Shown here: piece by piece, positions 1 through 7,145 of the stretch
Layout: the number at the start of each line of letters is the position of its first letter
Numbering within the stretch: position 1 is the first letter of the stretch
NCBI GenBank assembly: GCA_910578185.1
Contig: CAJTPN010000009.1
Coordinates: 1 to 64,000 of the forward strand
DNA length: 64,000 nucleotides
Direction of reading: 5' to 3'
From: an uncultured Acetatifactor sp.
Lineage (GTDB): Bacteria; Bacillota; Clostridia; Lachnospirales; Lachnospiraceae
The notes under the pieces: model-generated
The model's database searches: none
What the model saw: the letters and a program-made list of their open reading frames with translations, nothing else
Told to the model about the DNA's origin: nothing
Position numbers and translations under genes: made by a program

Positions 1-237
1 GGAAATCCCTATCTTCGCTACTATCTTGGCGAAGCGGCAAACAGCGTCAGGAAGCACATCCCTGAATATGCTGATTTCTATGCCAGAAAATATGCTGAGG
101 TAACCAAGCATCAGCACAAAAGAGCACTCGCGCTTACATCTCGTAAATTTGTACGACTCGTTTTTGGATTGCTGGTCAAAAACCAACTGTACACCGGCGA
201 AAAGCTGGACACCGAATATAATATCGAACCGAACTGA
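1..237 (+). CDS. IS110-family transposase, C-terminal fragment cut by window edge
   Basis: An open frame runs from base 1 to a TGA at 235-237, giving 78 residues. It reads as the end of an IS110-type DEDD transposase: a GNPYLR-YYLGEAANS stretch typical of the C-terminal transposase_20 domain, then a basic helix and a closing KNQLY-like segment. IS110 enzymes move short circular elements and are guided by an element-encoded bridge RNA. The catalytic N-terminal RuvC-like part lies outside the window, so it cannot be said whether the gene is intact. The family assignment rests on recognised residues. The AT-rich bases after the stop are probably the right end of the element. Confidence 0.8.
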   Translation, partial: GNPYLRYYLGEAANSVRKHIPEYADFYARKYAEVTKHQHKRALALTSRKFVRLVFGLLVKNQLYTGEKLDTEYNIEPN

Positions 238-767
238 CATTCGGTTTCATAGAAAACATACCGAAGGTCTGTTAAAGTTACCCTTTTTTCTGAAAAACAT
301 ATCAAAATCTTTTTCATAAAGTTCTTGACATATTACCAGAATGCTACCAATATTTTGTCAAATTTATATTGTTAACCTTGCATATATTTTAACAACAAAC
401 ACTATGAATGTCACGCAATTGAAAATTGAAAGAGAAAGGTGTATTGTTTAGGATCATATGAAGCTTGACAGGAAGCGTTTTGTCAAGTGCTTTTTTGAGT
501 TATTGACGCAAAACTTTTCAGCGCGGCGGGAAACGGGCAGGAAAAGGGGTCCCAAATGCGCCTGTGGACGGTTAGAAGCCGATTTTGGGGACAGGTAATA
601 AAAACCCTTACCCTGTGGATTTTCTAACATTCCATTCTGTTCTTTGGAGGAGGTCGGGGGTGTGGGGGCAGAGCCACCGCAGTAGTGCAGACGGAACGGA
701 CATGAATTGGGATTGTTTTCGGCGAGAAAATATGCTATACTTGTGACCGATGAAGGGAGTGGTTAAG
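238..767. other. 530-base gap between transposase end and immunity-like gene
   Basis: Apart from the hairpin at 464-496 I see no gene here. The first ~200 bases are AT-rich and likely belong to the IS110 right end. The later part (about 500-720) is GC-richer, with a run of G-rich sequence near 648-670, and may be left over from an older insertion. No tRNA or inverted terminal repeat was recognised. Confidence 0.4.
464..496 (+). terminator. Probable rho-independent terminator
   Basis: A perfect 7-bp stem (CTTGACA at 464-470, TGTCAAG at 481-487) with a 10-base loop is followed after three bases by six T. It lies about 230 bases past the transposase stop in an otherwise gene-free stretch. Confidence 0.5.
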
Positions 768-1265
768 ATGGTAAAGATATGGGGATGGGATAAGAAACCA
801 AGAACAATGTTGAGGTATATTAAGATTGGAGATATTTTCTGTTTCAAATTTGATGACCATACTTACTGCTTCGGGAGAATTATAGCAAAAGTACAGTTTC
901 ATATTGTGGAAATTTTCGATTATGTTTCAGAACAGCCAATTATCCATGAGGAAAATATATGTAAAGCGGGTCGTCTCACGGTTATTCCACTGGACACATA
1001 CAGCTTGTTTGACAGAAAGCGTGAGGGACAATGGGAACGCGAGTGGAGAATTATTGGACATTGTGAAAACTATACCCCTGAGAATGTAGATGGCATTTGG
1101 TTTTCATGGGGAATTGGCTCGGGTTGCAGGAAATCAGATATTTTGGGAAATACTGTATATATCAGCGAGAAGGAATGGAGAACTTTGCCGTGGCTTGCTC
1201 CGCAGGGGGAATATGCTGTCAGGCAGATAATTATGGAAAAGCTGGGAATAAACGAAACATCATAA
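768..1265 (+). CDS. Imm26-like immunity protein
   Basis: A 165-residue cytoplasmic protein that resembles the Imm26 family, immunity proteins that neutralise polymorphic toxins or toxin-like effectors. The signature is near the N-terminus: GDIF at residues 21-24, FGR at 35-37 and EIFDY at 48-52, as in the small beta-barrel fold of that family. I chose ATG 768 because GAAGGGAG sits just upstream. ATG 750, which would add six residues, has no ribosome binding site. No toxin gene is visible on either side, so this looks like an orphan immunity gene of the kind kept in mobile or toxin-rich patches. Family assignment is moderately sure; the cognate toxin is unknown. Confidence 0.6.
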   Translation: MVKIWGWDKKPRTMLRYIKIGDIFCFKFDDHTYCFGRIIAKVQFHIVEIFDYVSEQPIIHEENICKAGRLTVIPLDTYSLFDRKREGQWEREWRIIGHCENYTPENVDGIWFSWGIGSGCRKSDILGNTVYISEKEWRTLPWLAPQGEYAVRQIIMEKLGINETS

Positions 1266-1316
1266 ACAGTTTCAATCTGCTATACGAAACAATCATATTT
1301 TTAAGGAAAAAATGAT

Positions 1317-1784
1317 ATGAATATTCATCAAAAAGAAACCATTTTAACATTACTAAAAAGCGATAAATCCAACAAAAATTTTGTGAATCATTATTGGTTT
1401 CATTATAAAGATTTTTTAGTTCCAACAGATGATTTTACAGCTTTCTCATGTGAAGAACTGGAAGGAAAACAAGGCTATATAAAACTGATTGAAAACTTAC
1501 TTGATATAGACAAAACTGCAAAAATCTTTGTGGAAATTTATGGGCTTGAGGAAAACGGGAATTTTCAATGTGTATATGCTGATACTTTGATTATTTTTAG
1601 CAAATTACCTCTTGAGAAAATAAAACAAATTTTTAACGAACCAAAAGATATATTTCCAAACGATATTGGAGAGATAACTGACTTTTCCCAACCCATTTTT
1701 CTTATTGAGAATATTGGTGAACCAATTCCAATCGCAAAGGCATTTAATAATGAGTATTCTGTTTATTATTGTTGGTGGGATTAA
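1317..1784 (+). CDS. Hypothetical protein, AT-rich, possible second immunity gene
   Basis: A 155-residue acidic protein that I do not recognise. It has no signal peptide or membrane segment and ends in a tryptophan-rich tail (YYCWWD). Base composition is clearly more AT-rich than neighbouring core genes, which suggests transfer. It follows the Imm26-like gene by about 50 bases on the same strand, and ends nine bases before a broken recombinase gene on the other strand. Small acidic AT-rich genes next to known immunity genes are often also immunity proteins, but this is inference only. Translation starts at ATG 1317, with a weak AAGGAAAAA upstream. Confidence 0.5.
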   Translation: MNIHQKETILTLLKSDKSNKNFVNHYWFHYKDFLVPTDDFTAFSCEELEGKQGYIKLIENLLDIDKTAKIFVEIYGLEENGNFQCVYADTLIIFSKLPLEKIKQIFNEPKDIFPNDIGEITDFSQPIFLIENIGEPIPIAKAFNNEYSVYYCWWD

Positions 1785-1792
1785 GTTTCTGT

Positions 1793-2131
1793 TTATCGGG
1801 TAGGTAAAAAGTTGTTTCTGCGGAAAATCTCCATAGCGTTCCCCACTTGGAGATAGTCGCGTCCCCAGCGGGTCATGTCTTTCATAATGCACACGCCGAT
1901 TTTGCCGTTTTCCACGTCCTCTATCATGCGGGAGTAGGCGGAACGGTCAAAAAATCTGCCGCTTTCGTCATCGTCAATGTAGTGTCGAATATTGGTTAAT
2001 TTTAACTGTGTGGCATAGCTTTCCAGAAATTTCTTCTGGTTCTGTATGGAGTTACTTTCGCCGCCGTCCCTGTCCTCCTCCCCCACGGATAAGCGGGAGT
2101 AAAGGGCTGTGATTTTGCTGTAATCATTCAT
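1793..2131 (-). pseudogene. Truncated large serine recombinase (N-terminal resolvase domain only)
   Basis: The 112 residues match the start of a TnpX/Tn4451-type large serine recombinase. Visible parts are the YSRLS block (nucleophile serine near residue 15), the ESNSIQNQK helix, the DDDESGRFFDR loop and KDMTRWGRDYLQVG. Family members run to about 500 residues, with recombinase and zinc-ribbon domains after this point. Here the frame stops just after the EIFRRNN motif, so DNA binding and the long C-terminal part are gone and the gene is almost surely inactive. The start at 2131 is set by AGGAGG eight bases upstream; an upstream in-frame start overlaps that site. It marks a lost mobile element. 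Confidence 0.8.
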
Positions 2132-2512
2132 GTGCATATCCTCCTGCGTCAATATAGGTGTTGCTTACAGTTAAGATTATGCACTCCAGGTGAATCCTAT
2201 TGGGAGCAGAAATTATTTTAATTGAAATGGGCTTTTTTCAGCAGACGTTGGTGATGGGACGCATAAGGAAGGCAATAAGAGGCTGCTATGCACTATAGAT
2301 TATTGTTGTAAAGAAGAAAATGAAGTGATACAATCAAATTCCCAAGAAAGGATAATTTTAAAAACAGGAGATTGTAATTTAGAGGTGGGGATATTTGGAA
2401 AGCATTTTGGAAACAAAAATTTTTGCTGGCATTCTCTGGCGCACTTGTGACGAATATAGGATTGGTGTACTGTTATATTTTTATGACTTTATGTAATAGA
2501 GGCTCCTTGTTG

Positions 2513-3355
2513 ATGAAATATAGAATGTATGCGGCGGGAGACATGGGGAGGTATGTAGTGGAATATCAGGATTTGTTGGAAGCATTTTGTACAGGTGTGA
2601 AAAAGATTATTGGAGCGTGTTTAACGGGTATTTATTTGCATGGTTCTCTGGCCATGGGGTGTTTCCATGCTGCAAAAAGCGATATTGACTTGATTGTTAT
2701 CATTAAAGAGGATATTTCCAACAGGCAAAAGACAGAGTTAATGGAGCTTTTCGTTTTATTAAACAGTCAGGCGCCGGCGAAGGGGCTGGAAATCAGTGTG
2801 GTCAAGAGAGCGTTTTGTGCGCCCTTTGTGTATCCCACGCCTTTTGAACTGCATTTTTCCGTCATGCATCAGGAATGGTTTCTCAGGGATCCACGGGATT
2901 ATGTGGAGAAGATGAAAGGAGAAGATATTGACCTGGCGGCGCATTTTACGATAATCAAACGATATGGTATGGTACTGTGGGGGGAAGAGATAGAAAAGGT
3001 ATTTGCCGATGTGCCGAGGCAAAATTATGTAGACAGTATCTGCTGCGATATCCGTGATGCGGAAACGGGAATTTTGGAACAGCCGGTTTATTATGGGCTG
3101 AATTTATGCAGAGTATTGGCTTTTGTGAGGGACGGCCTGTATTTATCCAAAAAGGAAGGAGGAGAGTGGGGAAGGGAGCATCTGCCGTCGGAATGCCAGG
3201 ATTTTCTTGCCAAGGCACTCAGGTGCTATGAAACAGATTCCAAGATGGAAACGGATGGGGAACGGGCTGTGGTATTTGCAAAGGTATTGCTAAAACGAAT
3301 CAGGGAAAGAATAAAGTTGAATCAGGATACAATAGATGTGGGGAGAGAGTTGTAA
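2513..3355 (+). CDS. AadA-like aminoglycoside/streptomycin nucleotidyltransferase
   Basis: About 280 residues with the pol-beta type nucleotidyltransferase core: G44-S45 in a YLHGSLAMG motif, then the SDID pair (D57, D59) that binds metal. A DUF4111-like helical C-terminal region follows, as in AadA/ANT(3'')/ANT(9) enzymes, which adenylylate aminoglycosides in the cytoplasm. Whether this one confers resistance cannot be read from the sequence. The C-terminal half differs enough from what I know of classical AadA that its substrate is open. The start is uncertain: ATG 2513 has AGAGG ten bases upstream, while ATG 2525 and 2543 are also possible. An extension to 2423 looks spurious. A strong terminator follows at 3422-3461. 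Confidence 0.75.
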   Translation: MKYRMYAAGDMGRYVVEYQDLLEAFCTGVKKIIGACLTGIYLHGSLAMGCFHAAKSDIDLIVIIKEDISNRQKTELMELFVLLNSQAPAKGLEISVVKRAFCAPFVYPTPFELHFSVMHQEWFLRDPRDYVEKMKGEDIDLAAHFTIIKRYGMVLWGEEIEKVFADVPRQNYVDSICCDIRDAETGILEQPVYYGLNLCRVLAFVRDGLYLSKKEGGEWGREHLPSECQDFLAKALRCYETDSKMETDGERAVVFAKVLLKRIRERIKLNQDTIDVGREL

Positions 3356-3421
3356 TAGGATCCAAACCGAAATTCAGGTTCCCGCTGCGGACTTAACAGA
3401 ACAAAATAAACTTTGCGTATG

Positions 3422-3461
3422 ACTGCGTTATGGCGGGTACAAGCCGTTGCGCAGTTTTTTT
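3422..3461 (+). terminator. Rho-independent terminator after nucleotidyltransferase
   Basis: ACTGCG at 3422-3427 pairs with CGCAGT at 3450-3455. Further pairing with G-T wobbles lies between them around an eight-base loop, and six T follow. Confidence 0.8.
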
Positions 3462-3539
3462 GTGCTGTTTTCGCAGTTATAATCTGCGGCTTTGTAAAGT
3501 AAAAGTGCAAGTGATAAAAGGAATGGATATCAAATGATA

Positions 3540-3574
3540 CTTGTAAACAATGAGCCAAGTGTTGTGCTTACAAG
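3540..3574. repeat. Hairpin with AATGAGCCAAGTG core
   Basis: CTTGTAA (3540-3546) and TTACAAG (3568-3574) form a stem around an AATGAGCCAAGTG core. The same 13-base core recurs near 59846 in another intergenic region, so this may be one copy of a small dispersed hairpin repeat. Confidence 0.35.
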
Positions 3575-3632
3575 GCAAATTAAGGTTTTACATGAACTGG
3601 CATATTCCGTGAGTGGAGGATTTATAAAAAGC

Positions 3633-3682
3633 TTGACTTTAGTATGAAATCGTACTATACTATAAAGGTATGATTTCGTACC
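3633..3682 (+). promoter_or_regulatory. Promoter of the MarR gene with two near-palindromic operators
   Basis: A -35 TTGACT (3633-3638) and -10 TATACT (3656-3661) are spaced by exactly 17 bases. A 14-base near-palindrome (3642-3655) fills the spacer. A second, related one lies just past the -10 at 3668-3681. The two share the pattern GTATGA-[AT]-TCGTAC, differing in the central bases. Such paired sites over a promoter are typical for a MarR repressor controlling its own gene. The regulator that binds is inferred to be the product of the gene at 3871. Confidence 0.75.
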
Positions 3683-3739
3683 ATTTGATAAGGATAATGG
3701 AAAAAGAAGTAAAGGTAATCAGCGTATCCGCTGCCATGG

Positions 3740-3837
<98 letters not shown>

Positions 3838-3870
3838 AGCATACTGCCTGTAAAAAGGAGGGATTCCATA

Positions 3871-4305
3871 TTGAAACAGATTTCTAAGGAAATGAAACGG
3901 TATAATTATCTGATTGGTGAGATTGAAGCCACATATCATGAGGCATCATTAAAGTTGGGGCTTTCAGACAGTGTAGCCAGGATATTATATGCAATGTGTG
4001 ATGTGGGGGAGGGATGTCTGCTCCAGGATATTTGTTTTTATACAGGCATCAGCAAGCAGACAGTTAACTCTGCGCTGCGTAAGCTGGAGGTGGAAGAGAT
4101 CCTTTATCTGGAACCTTACAATGCCAAGTCTAAAAAAGTATTTTTAACGGAAAAGGGCAGGAAATTAGCAGAAAGAACTGCTTACCGGATTCTGCGGGCG
4201 GAGGATGAGGTTTTTGCGTCATGGGAAAAGGCAGATGTGGATCAATATTTGTATTTAACGGAAAAGTATTTAAAATGTCTGCGGGCTAAAATAAAAGAAA
4301 TATAA
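3871..4305 (+). CDS. MarR-family transcriptional regulator
   Basis: A 144-residue winged-helix regulator: a helical N-terminus (MKRYNYLIGEIEATYHEAS), a recognition region with GISKQTVNSALRKLE, and a wing with KSKKVFLTEKGRKLA. I place the start at TTG 3871 because AAGGAGGG lies nine bases upstream and MarR proteins begin at about this point. The frame stays open upstream through the hexanucleotide array to ATG 3670, so a 211-residue form with a Met-Gly/Ile-Gly tail is possible. It probably represses itself and the cytidylate kinase-like and MATE genes behind it through the operators at 3642 and 3668. The ligand is unknown; an exported drug is a fair guess given the MATE gene. Confidence 0.8.
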   Translation: MKQISKEMKRYNYLIGEIEATYHEASLKLGLSDSVARILYAMCDVGEGCLLQDICFYTGISKQTVNSALRKLEVEEILYLEPYNAKSKKVFLTEKGRKLAERTAYRILRAEDEVFASWEKADVDQYLYLTEKYLKCLRAKIKEI

Positions 4306-4380
4306 GGCGGTGCAGGGGATATAGACAGTTAATAGAAGAAGGATATGAAAAGAAAAATATAAGAGAGGATCTGAATCAGG

Positions 4381-5037
4381 ATGAAAATTATTACCATTAG
4401 CCGTGAATTTGGAAGCGGCGGACGGGAACTTGGAAAGAGGCTGGCCGATGTGCTGGGGTATGAATATTATGACAAGGAGATCATTATAGCCATAGCCGAG
4501 AATAAAGGGATGAATGAAAACTATGTGGAAAAAGTACTGGAAAGCCAATTCTGGAAAGGCACACGTCTTCATTTCAGAAATTCTTTTTCGGGCAGTGTGG
4601 CTATGGGGCAGGCGAGAACCGATCTGCTGCTGGAGCAGAAGAAAGTGATAGAGGGGATTGCCGAAGCGGGAAGGGATTGTGTGATTGTGGGACGTAATGC
4701 GGATGTATTGCTGCAGGGTTATGGACCGTTTAAATTGTTTGTCTGTGCGGACATGGAGTCTAAAATTCGCCGCTGTATGGAGCGGGCGGAGGGAGGAGAA
4801 AATCTGTCCCGCAAGGAGATGGAGCGTAGGATTCGGTCTATTGACAAGGGCCGTATGCAGACCAGGGATATTGTGACGGATATTCCGTGGGGAGATCGGA
4901 GCGCCTATCATTTGACCGTTAATACTTCCCAATGGGATATCAGTGAATTGACGCCAATGATTGCGGCATTTGCAGATCACTGGTTTCAATTTGCGCTTAT
5001 GAGAGAGTGCTGCGGAGTTGGAGCAGAACTGGAATAG
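4381..5037 (+). CDS. Cytidylate kinase-like family protein
   Basis: A 218-residue soluble protein of the cytidylate_kin2 family. It opens with ITISREFGSGGRELGKRLAD, a P-loop-like nucleotide binding start, then YYDKEII, and later a VGRNADVLL strand and an R-rich lid region (RRCMERAEGG). The family resembles CMP kinase and is assumed to phosphorylate a nucleotide or other small acceptor, but the true substrate is not known. It often sits beside MarR and MATE genes in Clostridia. It overlaps no gene: ATG 4381 follows AGAGGATC, and the stop at 5035-5037 is 10 bases before the MATE start, so the two are surely co-transcribed. Confidence 0.8.
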   Translation: MKIITISREFGSGGRELGKRLADVLGYEYYDKEIIIAIAENKGMNENYVEKVLESQFWKGTRLHFRNSFSGSVAMGQARTDLLLEQKKVIEGIAEAGRDCVIVGRNADVLLQGYGPFKLFVCADMESKIRRCMERAEGGENLSRKEMERRIRSIDKGRMQTRDIVTDIPWGDRSAYHLTVNTSQWDISELTPMIAAFADHWFQFALMRECCGVGAELE

Positions 5038-5047
5038 GAGAGTAATT

Positions 5048-6376
5048 ATGATAAATTTATCGGATCATTTTACGTATAAACGTTTGCTGCGTTTTACGCT
5101 GCCCTCTATCGTTATGATGGTTTTTACATCCATATATGGTGTTGTGGACGGATTTTTTGTTTCTAATTTTGCCGGGAAGACTCCCTTTGCGGCTATTAAC
5201 TTTATAATGCCGGTTTTAATGATACTGGGTTGTATCGGCTTTATGTTTGGCACGGGAGGCAGTGCATTGATTTCTAAGACAATGGGGGAAGGCGACGGAC
5301 AAAAGGCCAACGAGACGTTTTCGCTGATTGTCTATGTTTCCATCCTGCTTGGAGTTTTGTTTGCGGTGTTTGGCGTATTGCTGATCGGACCCATTGCCGC
5401 GCTTCTGGGGGCGGAAGGGGAAATGCTGGAGAACTGTATTATATATGGGAGAATCATTCTGCCTGCCCTGCCGTTTTTTATTTTACAGTTTGAGTTTCAG
5501 TGTCTGTTTGCCACGGCGGCAAAGCCTAATTTGGGGCTTTATATCACGGTTGCGTCGGGTGTGACCAATATGGTTTTAGACGCTCTGTTTGTAGCTGGAT
5601 TTCGATGGGGACTGGTGGGGGCGGCAGCTGCCACGGCGTTCAGTCAGTTTGTGGGGGGCGTTCTTCCGTTAATCTATTTTGGCAGGAAAAACACCAGCCT
5701 GCTTCGGCTTGTGAAATGCAGGTTCGACGGAAGAGTACTGCTTAAAACCTGCACCAACGGCGTGTCGGAGTTGATGAGCAATATCTCCATGTCTATAGTC
5801 AGCATGTTATATAATGCGCAGTTGATGAAGTATGCGGGGGAAGATGGGATTGCCGCTTACGGTGTGCTGATGTATGTTAGTATGATTTTCCAGGCAATCT
5901 TTATCGGATATGCGGTTGGTACGGCGCCGGTGGTGGGATATCATCACGGTGCCAGAAATCAGGAAGAGTTAAAGGGACTGTTGAAAAAGAGTGGAATTTT
6001 AATCGGAATTTTTTCACTGGTAATGTGTTGCGCAGGTGAGATTTTGGGCAGGCCGCTATCGCTGCTTTTTGTGGGGTATGACGCCGGGCTGCTTGAGATG
6101 ACCATGCATGCTTTTTCTGTTTTTTCCATATCCTTCCTGTTTTCAGGTTTTACCATATTTGGTTCGTCTTTTTTTACGGCGTTGAATGACGGTCTGACTT
6201 CGGCTCTGATTTCTTTTTTAAGGACGATGGTGTTTCAGATTGCTGCAGTTATGGTTTTCCCAATATTCTGGGAATTGGACGGGATTTGGTGGTCCATTGT
6301 GGCGGCTGAGGTTATGGCCGTTGTGGTCACGGTATTTTTTTTGGCTGGCAAGCGAGGAAAGTATAAATATTTTTAA
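5048..6376 (+). CDS. MATE family multidrug/cation antiporter
   Basis: A 442-residue integral membrane protein with about twelve hydrophobic segments in two similar halves, beginning YKRLLRFTLPSIVMMVFTSIYGVVDGFFVSNFAG as MATE exporters do. MATE proteins export drugs or metabolites in exchange for Na+ or H+. I chose ATG 5048 because AGGAGAG lies six bases upstream; ATG 5018 would overlap the previous gene. It is the last gene of the MarR-controlled unit. No substrate can be assigned from sequence. Confidence 0.9.
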   Translation: MINLSDHFTYKRLLRFTLPSIVMMVFTSIYGVVDGFFVSNFAGKTPFAAINFIMPVLMILGCIGFMFGTGGSALISKTMGEGDGQKANETFSLIVYVSILLGVLFAVFGVLLIGPIAALLGAEGEMLENCIIYGRIILPALPFFILQFEFQCLFATAAKPNLGLYITVASGVTNMVLDALFVAGFRWGLVGAAAATAFSQFVGGVLPLIYFGRKNTSLLRLVKCRFDGRVLLKTCTNGVSELMSNISMSIVSMLYNAQLMKYAGEDGIAAYGVLMYVSMIFQAIFIGYAVGTAPVVGYHHGARNQEELKGLLKKSGILIGIFSLVMCCAGEILGRPLSLLFVGYDAGLLEMTMHAFSVFSISFLFSGFTIFGSSFFTALNDGLTSALISFLRTMVFQIAAVMVFPIFWELDGIWWSIVAAEVMAVVVTVFFLAGKRGKYKYF

Positions 6377-6439
6377 AATGTTTCATGGGAGTAACGGTTG
6401 GGCTTTGGGCGGGACCAGAGAGACGTTTTAGCTTCTGAT

Positions 6440-6526
6440 GAAGGAGTGAAAGACTTTAATACGAAGCTTTACAGGCTTTAATGCGCTTTCTTCCATTTCA
6501 CTCCCACACTCCTTCTTTATTTTTTT
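6440..6526. terminator. Possible hairpin between convergent genes
   Basis: GAAGGAGTG (6440-6448) and CACTCCTTC (6507-6515) are perfect inverted repeats followed by a T-rich run on the plus strand. The ~58-base loop is long, and the right arm touches the end of the minus-strand sigma gene, so terminator function is uncertain. Confidence 0.35.
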
Positions 6527-7031
6527 CTTGCTTCCGCCAGTCTCCAAGTAACAGTCCCCTCTGGAATCTTGAGCTGTTCGGAAATTTGCTTTGTAGAAAG
6601 GCCTTCATAGTAAAATAGAATGATAATTTCCCGATAAATAGAGGACAGTATGGCAATTTCTCTCCGCAGATGACTGTAAAGCTTTTCTCGTTCTCCCGCT
6701 TCATCATCAAATGCCTCCTCATACACCCCGAACACATCTTCCGGAGCATTATAATAATACATTTCCTGCCTCTTTCCCATGGAACGCCGAAACGTTCTGG
6801 TGACATTTTGCGCCCCCCAAAGCCATGGTTCAAAACGACTTTCGTCCCTGAGTCTTGACAGTTCCCTAACTACTGTGAAAAGAATTTCCTGTGAAAGCTC
6901 CTCCGCTTCCTCTCTTGTATATGTTCTTTTCACTGCGCGTAGGCGTATACTCTTTCCACATACTTCTCAAGAATTATCGGTTCCGTTTTCCTACACCTGC
7001 CTTTCACCCATAAAGTGTCGTCTTTCGTCAC
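6517..7031 (-). pseudogene. ECF sigma factor gene broken by a frameshift
   Basis: Two adjoining frames together make one sigma-70 family ECF factor. The first, from GTG 7031, reads MTKDDTLWVKG to EKYVERVYAYAQ and stops. The second, from 6933, continues KRTYTREEAEELSQEILFTV, with region 2 (SRFEPWLWG), then region 4 (ILSSIYREIIILFYYEGLSTKQIS) to the end. The join YVERVYAYA/VKRTYTREEA is what intact family members look like, so a one-base shift near 6932-6940 splits the gene. The WLWGAQNVT block also seems one residue short. No anti-sigma gene is adjacent. A sequencing error could mimic the shift; if real, the factor is inactive. Confidence 0.7.
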
Positions 7032-7145
7032 ACCATTGGGTGTTTTAAAGAAAAAAATTTCCAGAGTGTGGGTTCTATTGCTGATTGATTCTTTTTTATG
7101 TGTTCTGGTTCAGCGAGTCAAAAATGCTGTTCCATATATGGGAAA

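Noticed and set aside
2423..2512. Extended start of the nucleotidyltransferase at 2423
   Set aside because: The added hydrophobic residues are unlike the family and there is no ribosome binding site at that point.
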